A DNA stretch of 64,000 bases from assembly GCA_027625915.1 (NCBI GenBank), contig JANTQA010000051.1, forward strand, positions 1,798,501 to 1,862,500, read 5' to 3'. Shown piece after piece: positions 44,401 to 58,022 of the stretch. The translations under genes and the position numbers were made by a program. This stretch comes from Anaeramoeba flamelloides (lineage: Eukaryota; Metamonada; Anaeramoebidae). A model generated the notes under the pieces. That model was given only the letters and a program-made list of their open reading frames with translations. It did no database searches and was not told the origin of the DNA. Every line of letters begins with the position of its first letter. Position 1 is the first letter of the stretch.

Positions 44401-46914
44401 GAAGATCATTTCGTTTTCAGTTAAAGTACCCGTCTTATCAGAAAAAATGTGTTCAACTTGCCCAAGTTCTTCATTCAAATTTGAATTCCGCGCATGCGCC
44501 CGTTTACCAGTTTTTTCGTCAATTAATTCAACATCCCAATACATGAATAAAGATTGAACAATACGTACCATTTCGACAGTAACATATAAGGAAATGGGTA
44601 TTAGGTACGAATACAAAATGAAATAGGATCCAACAGTATATACAAAATTATAAAGAAAGGTGGTTTCTTCCAAATTTAAATACCAAGCCTTTGATTTATT
44701 TTCTCGTGTAAATCCTGCACCAAGTAGAGAACTAATAACCAATATTATGACTTTGAATAAAAAGATATAGAAGACCACTTTATTCATAGTTTTTTCAAAT
44801 CTTGAAAACTTGTGGTGGGTTGTTTCCAAATTCTGAAACATTTTTGTATCTTTTCCTGCATATACAATAACACCCCAAACCCATTCAGAATTCCTTAAAG
44901 TGGTTCCCTTTTTTTTTATTATTTATTTTGATTTTTAATTTATTAATTTTTTGTTTTTTTTTTCATTTTTTGTTAATTGTTTTTTGTTTATTTTTATTAA
45001 TTAATTTTTTATTTTTTTTAATTTTTTTTTATTTTTAATCTCAAAAATCTAAAAATAAAAACAAAAATAAAAAATATTAAATTAAAGTGTTTACTCTTAA
45101 TAATAATTGGTTTGTGGTTAGAGGAAGGTCTTCTTTGGTGCCTTTTAATTGTAATCTTCCTTGAAATTGATATATTTGCTCGTTTGGTGGAATTATTTGT
45201 AATTGGCCTTCAAGATTTTGAAAGGATTCGACATTACGGTAATTTGATGTTTCTATTAATGCAACTCTTTCTTTTATATTCGTTTCGCTTTTTAATTTCA
45301 AAATTATTTGTTAATTGTTTAAATTTAAAAAAATTATCAAATTTATTAAGAGTTTTGAGAAAAAAGATTCTTTGTATCACTTCAAAAAATCTCATGACTT
45401 TTATCAAGCTTTCAGCCTTTTCAAACACTTTCAGACAATTTACAAACCTTTCAAACACTTTTAAATGTGAAATGCGTTGCAAAAGTGATAAGCTTTATAA
45501 AAGTCACGTAATTTTTTGTTGTGATTTTTTTTTGGTATTTTTATTTTTTTTTTTTCAGGTAAAATGCCTTTTGAATGTCAAAATCTCAAATTTGACTATT
45601 ACCATTTACAAATCTTTCTGAGAATTCCGTTTAGATCCAAATATTTTGTGTTAGCTGAAGGCTATCTTTGTTGAATTTTTTTTCAAACCAAAACCATTCA
45701 TCTCTTTTTTTTTGAAAATGTTTCAAATTTTGAATACAGTTCTAAGAATCAAAAAAACTGTCTTGGCACTAATGATAGAAAGAGTTTTATATGGATTAGA
45801 GTTTTGTTTGTTGAAAGAAAAAAAAAAAAAAAAAACAAGTGTCATACGTTGAGAAAAGAAAAGACTGTGGAAAATTGTTTTTCATAAAAACAATCAAATT
45901 TTCAGTATTAATTTAAAAGCTAAAAATCTCAAATTTTTAATTCTTAAATAAAAAGACAAAATGAGAAGAATTGACATTCTCAAAGGTAGAATTAATAATC
46001 TCTGTTTTTGAATTTTCATCATTAACAGATTTTATGGTGTTAAAAAAAAAGTCTAATTTGGAAATCAAAATCTCAAAGATTTTGATCAAAATTTCAAAAA
46101 CAAAACAATTATTTTAAGTCGCTTCTAAAGTGCCGTTTATGAACAAAAGCGAGTTTAAGAAGAGAGAATTTTACCAAAAAGTCTCTCAGGCAAAAAATAA
46201 ACAAAACAATTTTGATAAAAAGAAAAAGTAAAATAAAAAAAAAAAATTACCCATCCAAATTAGAGGTTTCAATAAAGCACAAATTGTCTTGAACGTCACT
46301 CGTAGAGATCACAACTATATCTGCCGGGAGCACTCTGTCCTTTTCAACAAAAACTAAATCACCAACCATCAAATTACCAGATTTGATTGTCCGAATTTCA
46401 TTTGATTGGTAATCATAATATTTGAATTGCTTGTTATTTGCCTTACGATCTTCTTTTCTCCTATTGAGATCATCAATTGCAGCTTTAATCCCAGAAACTG
46501 TTAATACGAAGATTAGCGGGTTAAAATTGATCCAAGGGTTGATTGGGCTCCATGGCCCTAAAGAGATAATCGCAGACAAGAGAAAATAAAAATTTGCCAA
46601 GCGTCTGAATTGTTGAAACAAATTTAAAGGGATGAAGTTCAACAAGGTATATGTTGTCGTTGAGATGTAGTTTGTTGACTCTTTGTCTTCAAGCGCGCGG
46701 CGTTGATGAATTGAAAATTTTCTAATTGTATTACTTGATTTTCCATCAAAATCTTTGATTGTATTATTTTAGTTTTTGGGGTATACCAAGAGAAGCATAA
46801 ATTCAGATCGAGTAAATTTTGAAACTAGTGTTCAAAAGAATGTGAAAAAAAAAAGTTATTGAAAATACCTATGTAGTACGATTCTCTTGTTTGGTTACTA
46901 TACTTTGTTTTCAT
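41434..46914 (-). CDS. P4-type ATPase, phospholipid flippase (~1404 aa)
   Basis: P4-ATPases move aminophospholipids to the cytosolic leaflet of plasma, Golgi and endosomal membranes, usually with a CDC50 partner. Four exons (46914-46869, 46752-46251, 45287-45095, 44907-41434) join with fitting phases; the 46-nt first exon is the least certain. The protein has ISTTTYTLLNFIPLNLFQQF RRLANFYFLL-type TM1-2, then the actuator motif DGET formed across the exon 2/3 join. TM4 carries PISLYV (about residue 351), and the phosphorylation motif DKTGT has D at about 404. The nucleotide-domain KGAD is at about 770, TGDK at about 885 and GDGAND at about 1057. C-terminal membrane helices and an acidic tail follow. 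Two low-complexity inserts lie in the cytoplasmic domain: a T/N then T/E/D repeat (about 610-660) and an acidic D/N tract (about 940-995). All catalytic motifs are intact. Confidence 0.93.
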
Positions 46915-49815
46915 CCAAAATAAAATAAATGTTCAAAAGTAAAATGCTTTGATAATAAAATGATTTCTCAGCAATTTGGATATTTGAATTTTTATTTTGA
47001 AGTTCTTCGAAAGATCATATTAGTTTCTTCTTTTCGTTACTAAAACACTAGAGTAATTGATTTTTGCATTATTATTTCCGAATTATTGATGTATGCAATT
47101 TCGTTTAGAAAAAATTTGATTTGAACTTGAAAGAAGAGTTGTGATTCATAAATAATTTTCTTCCAATTTATTTCTATTGAATCGAGACATTCCTGTTTAA
47201 CTTTTGAGTTTTACATTAAAAATTTTTTAAAAAATTATTTTTTTATTAAATTAGATTAGTCTCTATTCCTAAACATTTTCTTCTAAACGAAAATATCAAG
47301 AATTTAAATAATACTTGTTAACTTTTTTTTTTACTCTTAAAAATTTGCCTTCATTTGGTTATAAAATTAATAAACAAAAATTTTCAAAAGTTTCCAATAA
47401 GACTATTGAAGAAAATTTTCTCACTAACTTTTGAGGATTCTAGAATTTTCAATTCTTTAATTAATTACTCATCAAAAAATTATTTTAATTTCGGTGAAAA
47501 ATTCGTTTGCTTTTCAGGCAAAACATTTTTAGAATCCTCATTCCAAACACTAAAAAAAGATATTTAACTCTACTTTTAAAAATACAACAGGTTCTTTTTC
47601 CCTTTTCGAATCAAATATAATTTTTTTTTGGAAGAATTTGCTTTTTTATTATTAAGCACAAAAAAATTTTTCGATTGATCATATACCATTTAATCTTATA
47701 CTCTTGTCCATTGGGGTTCAGGTTTAAAATTTAGAACTCGTTTTTTGAAAAAAAAGAAGAACTATTGAGTACTAGATGGAAAAAAAATCTTTCTCAAATT
47801 GCAAATTAAATTGAACAAGATTTTCTTTTGGGTGTATCTGAAAAAACACTTTTTTATCTTTCAAACTTACATCATAGAAAGGGGTACGAAATGTAGATAC
47901 TAACGATTGTCAATTTGGAAAAAGTTGAGAGGAATTTTGATTCATTAAAACAAAAGCAAAATTAAATGATGTGAAGAATCAAATAACATGAAAATCTTGA
48001 ATAACAATACTTACATTTAAAGTTTTATAATAGTGTTAATAATACAGACCCTATAACAGTTGTTGAAGTGTTTGATAACTAACTTTTTGTTAAAATATTC
48101 TATATATATATTTTACTTTAACCTTTTAATTTAATGAGAAAAATTATAATAAACTTATTTTATGTTTATGTCATCATTCAATTTTTCAAAATATTTCTTA
48201 AAAGAAGTAAATTTGAGTAATTGTTTTCAAAAAATGTGACTGGAAAAAGTGTTCTCTAGTGGGATAGCAATGTTATAGACTTTTATTCTACTTTCGCTTA
48301 CAACAAAAAATTAACTCATTATCAAAATAATAGCATATTGAAGAGAGAAAACAAAAAGGTAAATAGGATGAATACTAGGAATGAATTCAAAAAATTCCAT
48401 TCTTTCAAGAAATTTTCAAAAAGAATTATGTAGATCTAGGAAGATGAAAATTTAATATTTTTTGACAAAAAAAAAGGAGAAAAAGATCATTTTTTTTTTA
48501 TTTTAATTAAGAAAAATTGATTTTAATTCAAAAAAAATTTGTAAAAGATGATGAAATTTTCGAAATAAACAAAAACAATATAATATGTTTATTTTTGAAT
48601 TAAATCAACATCTAACCATCAACCAAGTTTAAAAACAAGTAGAGTATAAGAAGATTTGTTGTTAATTCAAAGTCCTTAATTTAGAAAAAAAATATAGTCA
48701 AATTTTTGTACAAGGTTAGGTTGTAATAATTGGTTAATTACACCACTTAACAAATTATACAATAACCGAAATTTTTAATAAAGAAGTTGTCCAATAGTCT
48801 GGTTTCAAACCAAATTATTAATCCCAGAGGATAGAGGAATTTTTGTTTCATGGTTAGAGTATTTATAATTAATAATTTCAACTACTCTATGAGAGTTAAG
48901 GAACATCACTTTTTTTTTATTTTTTTTTTGTTAACTTAGGTGATGAAAACTCCTTTTTTTTTAAATATTCAATAAAACATATTAACTTTCAACACCTTTA
49001 AGATTTCTAAGAAATGTATTATTCTTTTTAACCAAATTTCAATTTTTTCATTTAGTGTTTAATAATAATATTTATTTATTTTTCTGTTTTTATTTATAGA
49101 TTTGGAAAAAAAAACATAAAAAATTTCAAAACAGAGACCTCTCTTATAGAAAATTCAATTTCAAAATTTCTCTATTTTTGATTAAATTTTAAATTTGAAA
49201 ATGTAATCGATTTTAAAAACACCCTTAAAATAAATGTAAATAATAAATAATTTTCTGATGATAAATTGATTATTTTAAATTATTTTAATTGAAAAGATGG
49301 AAAAATTGAATGGTGTTTTAAAACAGATGGTTTGTAAAAAAGAGTTTCACAAAAGGGAAATCCATATTTTGAAATAAAATTCATACTTTTCTTTTTTCCT
49401 ATTTTTACAATTTAATCTCTAATCCACAAGAAAACACCATACCTAAGTTCAAATAATATTTAAATATAAAAAAATCACCTTTAGAGTAAAATTTTACTGA
49501 ATGAACTGTATTTAATAGTATATTTTCACAATTTTCTCATTATTTTTTAATGGGTAAGTTTTTTTTTTTGATAAAAGTGAAATAATTCTTGATAAATCCA
49601 CTCTTTTTTTGGGGTAAAATTTTATTTCATCCTTTATTTTTAATAATTTTTTTTAATAAGAGAACTTGAAAACAGTTAAAAAAATAATTTATTTATTTTT
49701 TATTCTCAGATATTCTGGCCAGTTTAATGAAAAAGCCTTCTCTGGAATAGAAAGTTGATTTTTTATTTGTATCATAAATTTTACAAATTCTGGTATTTAT
49801 TTTGATACTAGGACT

Positions 49816-49847
<32 letters not shown>

Positions 49848-51629
49848 CAAACTTCCCATCAGCCAAGTTGGTCCAGTTTATTGATAAAATAGAGCTTATT
49901 CTATGGTTTTAATCTAGAATTATTCTCAAAATATATTTACTATTTTTAAATATAATTATTGTTTCTAATTTAAGTTATTTAATTTGTTAGTTATTTTTAT
50001 TTATTGGATTTTTGCTCTTTTTTTCTTTTAAAAAAGTCAATTTGAAAATTAAAAATTTAGAAATACCATATTAAATTTAAGAAAATTGTGGCTTTGTGAT
50101 TTCTTTTAAAAGTAATACACTTACTATTAAATTATCTTATTGCCAACAATTTTTTATTATCCAAAGAAATTAAGAAATTTTGTATATGTCATTACAATTA
50201 ATTGTGCCCAAATTTTTTTTAACATTTTCTTATTTTTCGTAAATTTAAAGTTTGTTTAATTTTTTCTTTTATAGTTATCTTCTCTAATCTGAAGTATATT
50301 ATTTCTCTTATTTCAAAAAAAAAATTGAAGCTTTGATGAAAATTTGTATTTGTAAGATATTAACAATTGATTCACAATAGCATTAAAAAAATCGTGATTA
50401 GTCCTACTTTATCATCAAAAATCCTAAAATCGCAATATTCTACATTATTGTCATAAAATAATTAATACAAAAAAATTAAAAATTATAGTTTTGTAATCTT
50501 CTTAAAAAAATCTCTTGACCTTTTCAAAGTATTGATACTTTTCCAACACCGTTCCCCTTTATAAAAGTTAGAAAGTGTTTGCAAGGGCCATTAATTATAT
50601 ATTGGTATTTAAATTTTTTGAAAGACATTAAACTTTCATAAACAAAATGAGACTGTTTGTATTTGAAAAAAAAATAATTTTTTTTTCATTTTTTTTTTAC
50701 AATTCTAAAATCTAAAACAAATTTTATGATAAAAATAATAATAATCCATTTCAATAATGTAAATGAATAAGAAATTGATATCTTTTTTTAAAAATGGTTT
50801 TTTTACATTCACAAGTTAAATAAACAAATGGTATAAAGAATACTTTCCCACTTATTGGAGATCGAATAAAAAAAAAACTTTAAGGTCTCTAGTTATGTTT
50901 TCTGCCCAAATATAAAGATATGAAAAGAAGAATAAGAAGAAGAAAAAAATTGTACAAAAAAAAACTTCATAATTGGTAATAATGTAACTAAGTTGGTATG
51001 AAAGCTTTTGAACAGTTGCCCAACCCCTTTTTGATTTCAAATAATATTGAAAATATTTTCACTCATTAACACATTCTTTTAAGAACGGACGAAGGGTTTT
51101 TTTTTGTTATAAGCTCTTTTATTTAACACAATTTACATACTATAATTGACTGAGAAAGTGTTTATTTAACTTTCGTTTTTACTTTTAAATATCAAAAGGA
51201 CTGATGAGTTTGCCAACCAAATCAAAAGAAAAAACAATAAAACTCTTTGATCTGATCTTTTATTGTACCAAGTATCTTTTTTGTTGTTTTTTCAAAGAAT
51301 ATATATTTTTTTCAGGGATCTATTTTTTGGAACAAAAAAAATTCTTTTTTTTTTACAAACTATTGTTGAATTAGCCCTAAAAGCCACAAACACTCATATA
51401 GGAATTTACTTTTTAATAAGGATATTTTGGCATTTAGCACATTTTTAGAGAATATTGGGTTTTGTTATATTATCATGATAATATTGAATATCGTGATTTT
51501 CTTATATTATCGCGATTTTTGTAACTTTATTGTGAATTAAACCAAGATATCATCAAAACTTCTAAAATTTTGATTGAATATTTCAAAAAGTGAATTTTTC
51601 ATTTTGGCTATACCACTTTGAATGAAATG
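46915..51629. other. long AT-rich intergenic stretch
   Basis: This should include the promoter of the P4-ATPase at its left. No supported gene is present. The frame at 47355-47567 (+) is the best-looking but has no partner exon or motif. A TA-rich microsatellite lies at about 49818-49849, and a fragment resembling the repeat at 56200 (TTCTATGGTTTTAATCTAGA) near 49898. Confidence 0.55.
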
Positions 51630-51632
51630 GAG

Positions 51633-51676
<44 letters not shown>
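51630..51676. repeat. TA microsatellite at an insertion site
   Basis: A long alternating TA run directly adjoins the mariner-like element at 51675, consistent with TA-targeted insertion into it. Confidence 0.85.
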
Positions 51677-51679
<3 letters not shown>

Positions 51680-52125
51680 CTGTTCCAAGTCTACCATAAA
51701 ATTTTCAATAAAACACAATTGATTTTTCTTTATTCTTATTTTCTATTTACAAAAAATTCCGAAATAAGAGTTATTATTCCAAAATTTTTTTCAATAAATG
51801 AGCTATTATTCAAATTTTTGAAACAATAAAAAAAAAAAAATAAAGATTCTTGAAGCACTTCAAAATATTGTTCAAAAATGGTAAATTTTTAAAGATAAGT
51901 AAATATTGATATTTTTTTTTAAATTCTTTGACTGATAATTTTGAAGTTTCATGGGATCTTGAATTTTTTTTTTGATTTAACCTAAATTTGAATAATAGCT
52001 CATTTATTGAAAAAAAATTTTGGAATAATAACTCTTATTTCGGAATTTTTTGTAAATAGAAAATAGGAATAGAAAACTCAATTGTGTTTTATTTAAAATT
52101 TTATGGTAGACTTGGAAAGACTGTA
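51675..52125. mobile_element. Tc1/mariner-like long-TIR element (copy 2)
   Basis: Left end TA + CAGCTGTTCCAAGTCTACCA; right end reversed TA + CAGTCTTTCCAAGTCTACCA. Arms pair for about 180 bp. It is the opposite-orientation copy of 10924-11371, with a similar length (about 450 bp) and no transposase. This copy has better matched arms than copy 1. Confidence 0.78.
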
Positions 52126-53681
52126 GATATAATAAGCAAAAATTGAAAACTTTTTTAAAATTAAAGGTATCCCGGTGTAATCATCAAATTATATACATTA
52201 ATTCTATTTGAATGGCTATTAGAATGTAAAAATAAATTTACGAAATTTCAAAATTAATATTTTGATTTTATTTAAGGTAAAAGTTTCTATTATTTTATTT
52301 TTGACCAATTTCTAAATAAGGATTCCTTCTCTAGAAATAATTTAATATTGAAAATAAACATAAGTTTTCAAATCTAAATAATTGAAAAAAAAATGTCTCA
52401 ATCTCTATTCAATTTAGGTAAAAAACATTTATCGAGATTAGTACCTTAATAGAAGTAAACTTTCTATTTTTTATAAAAGAAAAAATAATTATAAAGTATT
52501 TTTAAACATAAAAGAGGTAGAATAAAATTATCTAAAATCAATGGATTTTGATTTATTTCGGAAAAGTAAACTTCCTATTATATTTCTATATTGAATTCAT
52601 TTCTTCTCATTTTTGTTTTTTTCTTTGTTTTATTTTTATTTTTAATATCTAATTATTTTACATAAATGTATTATTAAAAGATCTAAATTTACAAGATGAA
52701 AATCTGTTATTATAATGTTATTGGAAGTAAAAATAACCATAGAAAAATCTTATTAATTAATATTGGAAATTCATTTGAGCTTTATTTGAAGATCAAAATC
52801 AACACTATTGTGTTTATTTTCAAAAGTTGTACTTCAAGACTTTGAGTTATTTCAATTTTCAGAAAATATATTAATTGATTCGATTGACTTTAGACTGATA
52901 TCAACTATCCTTATAATGTGTATTATTCCACTTATTTCTTCTTTATTTTTCCAAAGGTGTAATATAAAAAATAATTAATCTTTGGAAATTATTTTCTACC
53001 TCTTTGACAGAAACAAAGTTTATTTATTAACAGGAATTCCATAATACCCAATTTATTAAATGTATTAACAAAAATAAATTCCATAAAATAAAATCAGGAA
53101 CATAAATTATCAAATATTAATTCCATAAAATAAATTCAATAAAATAAATTACAGAAAAAAAATCTTTAACATAATTACATACAGTAAATTCGAAAATGAA
53201 ATCTGATTTCAAAAAATGGAGGATTATCTTTTGATTTTTTAATCACATTTTCCTTTTCTCCCTGATCTATTAAATCAAAATAAGGGGCTTTGTTTCAAAA
53301 TAAATTTTTTTATTTCGTAATTTCTATTCCTGAAAATTCCTCACTACTTGAAATTAAAAGAGATACAATAAAATTTTACGAATAAATCTTGAATAATATC
53401 CAAAATGATCATTGTTTGCTTCAAAAAGAATCCCAAAATCAAAAATAAACAACAACCCGGAGTTATTGTATCCCCGTATTATTTAAAAAAAGTAAGAAAC
53501 AGAAGGTTCAAAAAGGAAAAAAGAGAGTTTTTTTTATGGATAATCTAATTTATTTATTATAAAAAATTTCTGATAACTTGTTAAAGTTTAAGAAATTAAT
53601 TAGTGAATGAATGTTGAGTTTGTTATTATTATTAATGCTTTATCGAAATTTGTTGTGATTTTCATTATTTTGATTTGCATT
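52126..53681. other. AT-rich intergenic stretch
   Basis: I see no ORF of note. A cluster of degenerate AATTCCATAAAATAAATT-like units lies at about 53030-53190. Confidence 0.5.
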
Positions 53682-54725
53682 TTAATCTACTTCAGTCATT
53701 TTTGAATCAATTTTTTGTTCTTTGGTTGATTTAACTTTTTTTCCTCTTAATCTGTTTTTTCTGGCAAGGGTTCTTTCTCTGCTTTTTGTCATTTTAAGCT
53801 TGGTAATTAAACACTTTTAATTTTTGTCGAACAAGAAATTGTAAAAGAAAAATAAGAAATCGTAAAAGAAAAATAGGAAATTTTAAGGTATTTTGGTGTT
53901 GTTGGATTTATTAAAAAATCAGCCAAAAATTTAGTCATTTTAAAAAAAGTATGATAGAACAAGTTTTGAAAGGTATCTATAAAATAGATTGACACCTCAT
54001 TAGTCCTTGTTTTAGTACCAATAAAAAAAAAAAAATATTTCGTCATACGTTTTTAAAGAACCTAAAAAAAAGAAATTAAAAAAAGAAATGAAAAAAAAAA
54101 AGAAATGAAAAAAACAACAAACCTTGTTTGGGTGAACTGGGATCTGGACTTGTTCACCATTTTTTTTGGTTTTTTGAACATTTTCAATTGTAATGGAATA
54201 CTTTTTTCGATACACAGAAAGTACTTTTCCTTCAGATTTTTTAAATTTTCCTCGAAGTACTTTGACTTCGTCTTCAGCAATGACAGGAATTCTTCTTACC
54301 TGTTTTTTTTTGTTTGTGTTTTGAGTTGGTTGTTTGAAAAAAAACAAATTTTTGAAATTGATTTGAGTTGAGACAAACAAAGATATTTTAAACAATAGAA
54401 ACCAAGGAGAAACAAAAAGAAAAAAAAAAAGCAAAAAAAAAGCAAATGCAAAATAAAAGAAAAAAAGCTACGATGACGATCTTACATTATATTTTTCACG
54501 AAGCTCTGTTGAAAGTGGACAAGTCATTCTAATTCTTCTTTCAGATGAGCTTGCATTAAAATGCTTCTTTCTGTTTTTTCTTCTTGATGAACTGACGCCT
54601 TTAATAATAGTTCAGTTGTAATTTTTTGAAAAGAAGAAACAAAAAAAAAAAAATTAGTTAGGGGTTTTACAAGTACAAACAAAAAGTGTTTTGAACAAAA
54701 GAAAGTTACTTCTTTTTATTTTCAT
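53682..54725 (-). CDS. RPL26: 60S ribosomal protein L26 (uL24)
   Basis: uL24 binds 25S/28S rRNA near the polypeptide exit tunnel. Four exons (54725-54710, 54598-54486, 54299-54123, 53813-53682) give 145 aa, the same length as human RPL26. The first exon is only 16 nt (MKIKR plus one base). The joined sequence aligns along the whole family. It reads [60 protein letters not shown]. The KOW-type core [20 protein letters not shown] follows, then IENVQ...[13 protein letters not shown]. The tail is basic and ends DSKMTEVD. All three introns are GT-AG (111, 186 and 309 bp) and lie in phases 1, 0 and 0. Confidence 0.95.
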
Positions 54726-55804
54726 TTTAAAGTTTAATGTTTGATAAAAAATGGCTAAATTATAATAGAGCTGTTGAATAAAGTAATTAAGTTTTTTGAT
54801 ATCAACACACCAATGCCATCAGTTTCAATTATATAATCTCAAATTTTCGGAATTTTTACTTATCCAATATTTACATTATAAATTGGAAAATATTTCTCCT
54901 CATTTTCAAATACCTTTTTCAAATAGATTCCTAAACTACAAAGCCTTTGCTTGTGAAACTCTTTTTTGTAAAAAAATCTAGTAAAGGAAGTCATAATATT
55001 TTTCCTATTGATGTGAGAAAAATAATAGGAAAAAACAAATATTCCTATTTAAGGGAATATTGTCACTCTAGATTTGTCTATAATCAAGGTATGTTATAAT
55101 TGGGTGTAAGTGGTATTAGTGTTCATGGTCTACATGACTATAAAAAATCTATTTTAAATCCTTTTGCACAATAAATTGATAATTTTTTAAATTTTAGATC
55201 ACTATTGTACAAATTGTCATTTCGGAAATTTTTTTTTAATTACTGTTCCCAAATTTAAAATAGAAACTTAACTAATAGAATTTCCAGTATTTAATAATTC
55301 CAATTTAGAATTCCAAAAGTAAATATTGTTATATTTTTTAATTAAAGAGATTAACTCGATAATAATCAACATTGAAATACAAAGACTGATTAGTTTTATT
55401 TCCTTTTAAGGAAGATAATTGTATCATCAGTTTATTTCCAAGTTTTCTGAAATAATTTGCAAAAAAAATCTATGAGATTAATTATTTAATTTTTGAAAAA
55501 CTTGATTTTTTTTTTAACTAACCTATATATTCAAAACACATTTAAAGAAAGATTTTATACAACTTTAAGAGTCTGAATATTTATAAGTCAACCTTTAAAA
55601 TTGTTTGAAATGCAGATTTTTGCTGAAATTCTTTGTATTTTTTACTAATACATATGATTTATTATTAATTGACCAGATCCATAATTATTACGATTATTTT
55701 ATTTTTCAAATTTTTTACATAAATTTGAAACTTTTAGTACTAATGTGGTTAAACCCAACAACAGCACACTTTAATCTCAGGATTCTCCTTGGGAGATGCT
55801 AATC
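54726..55804. other. intergenic sequence right of RPL26
   Basis: The first few hundred bases should hold the RPL26 promoter and leader. No other gene is seen. The first unit of a diverged duplication lies at about 55045-55270. Confidence 0.5.
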
Positions 55805-56015
55805 CCTTAATGGAATATTGTCACTAAGATTTGTCAAAATTTAATGTAAGTTATAATTGGGTATTTATGATTTGTGTGCTACACATGACTCTAAAAAATC
55901 TATTGATAGATATTTATTGAAATTACATTATTCCATTTTTTGCGTATGTTACCAATTAAAAAAACGTATTTTTGTAATTTTTTTTAATTACTTTCCTACT
56001 TCTAAAAATAGAAAA
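55045..56015. repeat. diverged direct duplication (~220-bp units at 55045-55270 and 55805-56015)
   Basis: Both units run GGAATATTGTCACT, then AGATTTGTC, GTTATAATTGGGT, CATGACT.TAAAAAATCTAT, TTTTTTTAATTACT, in the same order. The spacer between them (55271-55804) has no clear feature. Function is unknown; this may be two members of one dispersed repeat. Confidence 0.55.
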
Positions 56016-56199
56016 CAACATAAATGTATTTCATACTTTAAAAAGTTTTATTTAGAACAGAAACAAATAATAATTGTTGGGCTAGTTTCAATCCAAGACT
56101 TAATCCTTTTTAATCAAAATAAAAAATCATAGTGATAAATTGATTTTCTTTCCCTTTTCTGGAAATAGTTCTATTTTATAATAAAATTCTATCTTACAA

Positions 56200-56910
56200 A
56201 ATTTTGACTCGCTTTATTATGTTATCGGAAGCTGTTCTATGGTTTTATCCCAGATTATTATCAAAAATTTTTTTTCATATTTTTTATTTAATTATTTATT
56301 ATTTTTATTGATGAGGAAGTGAAAATTACACTCTAGTTATCCTTAGACTAAATTTTCCTTTTCAGGTATTTAAGCTTAAAATATTAGATTCTATGATTAT
56401 TAATTAATGAAAATAATTTTAAGCTGTCAAAATTTCATATTTACCGATGAGAATCATTTTTTTTAATTTTTCGAATTTTTTTTGTTTTTCTTTTGTTTTT
56501 TTCTTTTTCCTTTTTTTTTTTTTTTTTTTCTTTTTTTTTTGATACTTTTTTTTGTCTTTCTTTTTTTTTTTAGAAAAAGATCACTTTGAAAAAAAAAAAA
56601 AGATCTTCAAAAAGATTGAAAAACATTTGGAAATTGGGGTTGAGTTATGTCTGTTTAAATAAATTTAATTATTAGTAAAAATATCTTCTTTTTAACTTTT
56701 TTCTCGGTGAAAGTTCAGAAATAAAAAATCTGTAATGCTCTTTTCAAAAATTTTAACTCATTTTTTAAATTCGGTTAAAGATTTTTTTTTTTTTTTTTTT
56801 AATGTTTTAAAATATCAATTATTTATCTGTTTAAAATAATTTAAAAGTGGATTTTTAATCATATTTGAAAATTAGTTGCTCATGAATACTTATGATGTTT
56901 TTTAAAAAAA
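56200..56910. repeat. dispersed repeat, direct copy of 8590-9120
   Basis: Block order is the same as at 8590: GACTCGCTTTATTATG, a long T tract, AAAAAGATCACTTTGAAAAA, GATCTTCAAAAAGAT, TTTAATTATTAGTAAAAAT, GTGAAAGTTCAGAAATAAAA, AACTCATTTTTT. This copy is longer, with an expanded T tract (56455-56575). Confidence 0.55.
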
Positions 56911-58022
56911 ATATGAATTTCCTGGTAATTAAAGATAAAAAATAAATTATTAATTTTAAAGTTAGCCAAAGCTACATATTGGATTCCAATTTTACATCAT
57001 TTATAAATTATTTTTACAATATATGAAAATTTATGTAATTAAGAAATGATAACTATTAAAATAATTAAGATTCAAATATCATTTTTTTTCACAATTACCG
57101 ACTTTTGAAAAAAAAAAACAATTTCTAATGTATTTTTTTTTTATGAAATTAATTACAATGGATGAACTTTAGACTGAACATTAAGTAATAAAAAATAATA
57201 ATAATTACAATAAATTATAAAAAAACAAGGTATCTATATTAAAACTCAAAAATGGAAAAAACAAACCAAAATGATAAAAAAAATACTCAAAATCGAAAAT
57301 AAACCAAAATTTAAATTTAATTATGTGTTATCTTTTGAAAAAATATTTGGTTTTGTTTTAAAATTGAAAAAAATGATTAAAAAAAGACTATTGAAAAAAA
57401 AATAGATTAAAATAATCTCTTCCCATACGTCAAATGGAAATTTCAAAAATTTTATAATTAAAAATGAGAAAAACAACACTGAAAATTTACATTTTTTCCC
57501 CAATTCCCATTAAGATCTAATAAAGTTGTAAACCCTTTTTCAAAATTTTTCAATATATTAATGTTTATTATTAGAATATATTTAAAAAATATCAAAAATA
57601 TGATTTTTTTTCATGAAAAAATTTTCTGATTTGGAATAGGTATCAATTTTTTCAATGGGTTATATTTTCAATATAGAAAAAGTTTTTTATGAATTTCTAT
57701 GGGTTATCTATTAACTATTAACAATTATATCTAATTGATAGCAACAAATTTAAACATTTTGAGATAAATTTTAGAAGGCTATTTTTGAACTTTAAACCCT
57801 CAAAGTTATGAATCCAATCCCAAATTTGTTGCTGGACACATATTATTTTCAAAAATTATTGAATTTTTTCAATAAAGATAACAATGAAAATAATTTGTTT
57901 AGGGAAAAGTACTTTCGAATTTCTTTCATTTTTTTTGTAAAACTTGTTAAAATGATTTTTGATGTATAATTTATATGATAAATTACCACCATTTTCTATT
58001 TAATAAGATAAAAGAAAAAGAA
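56911..58022. other. AT-rich non-coding stretch
   Basis: Nothing supported was seen beyond A/T runs. Confidence 0.5.

Noticed and set aside
45112-45621. 169-codon + strand frame
   Set aside because: It overlaps the P4-ATPase exon 3 on the other strand, which fits the family exactly; the remainder is intron.
47355-47567. 70-codon + frame between genes
   Set aside because: No motif, no partner exons, no splice context; composition close to background.
54105-54371. + strand frame over RPL26
   Set aside because: Antisense of RPL26 exon 3 and flanking intron.
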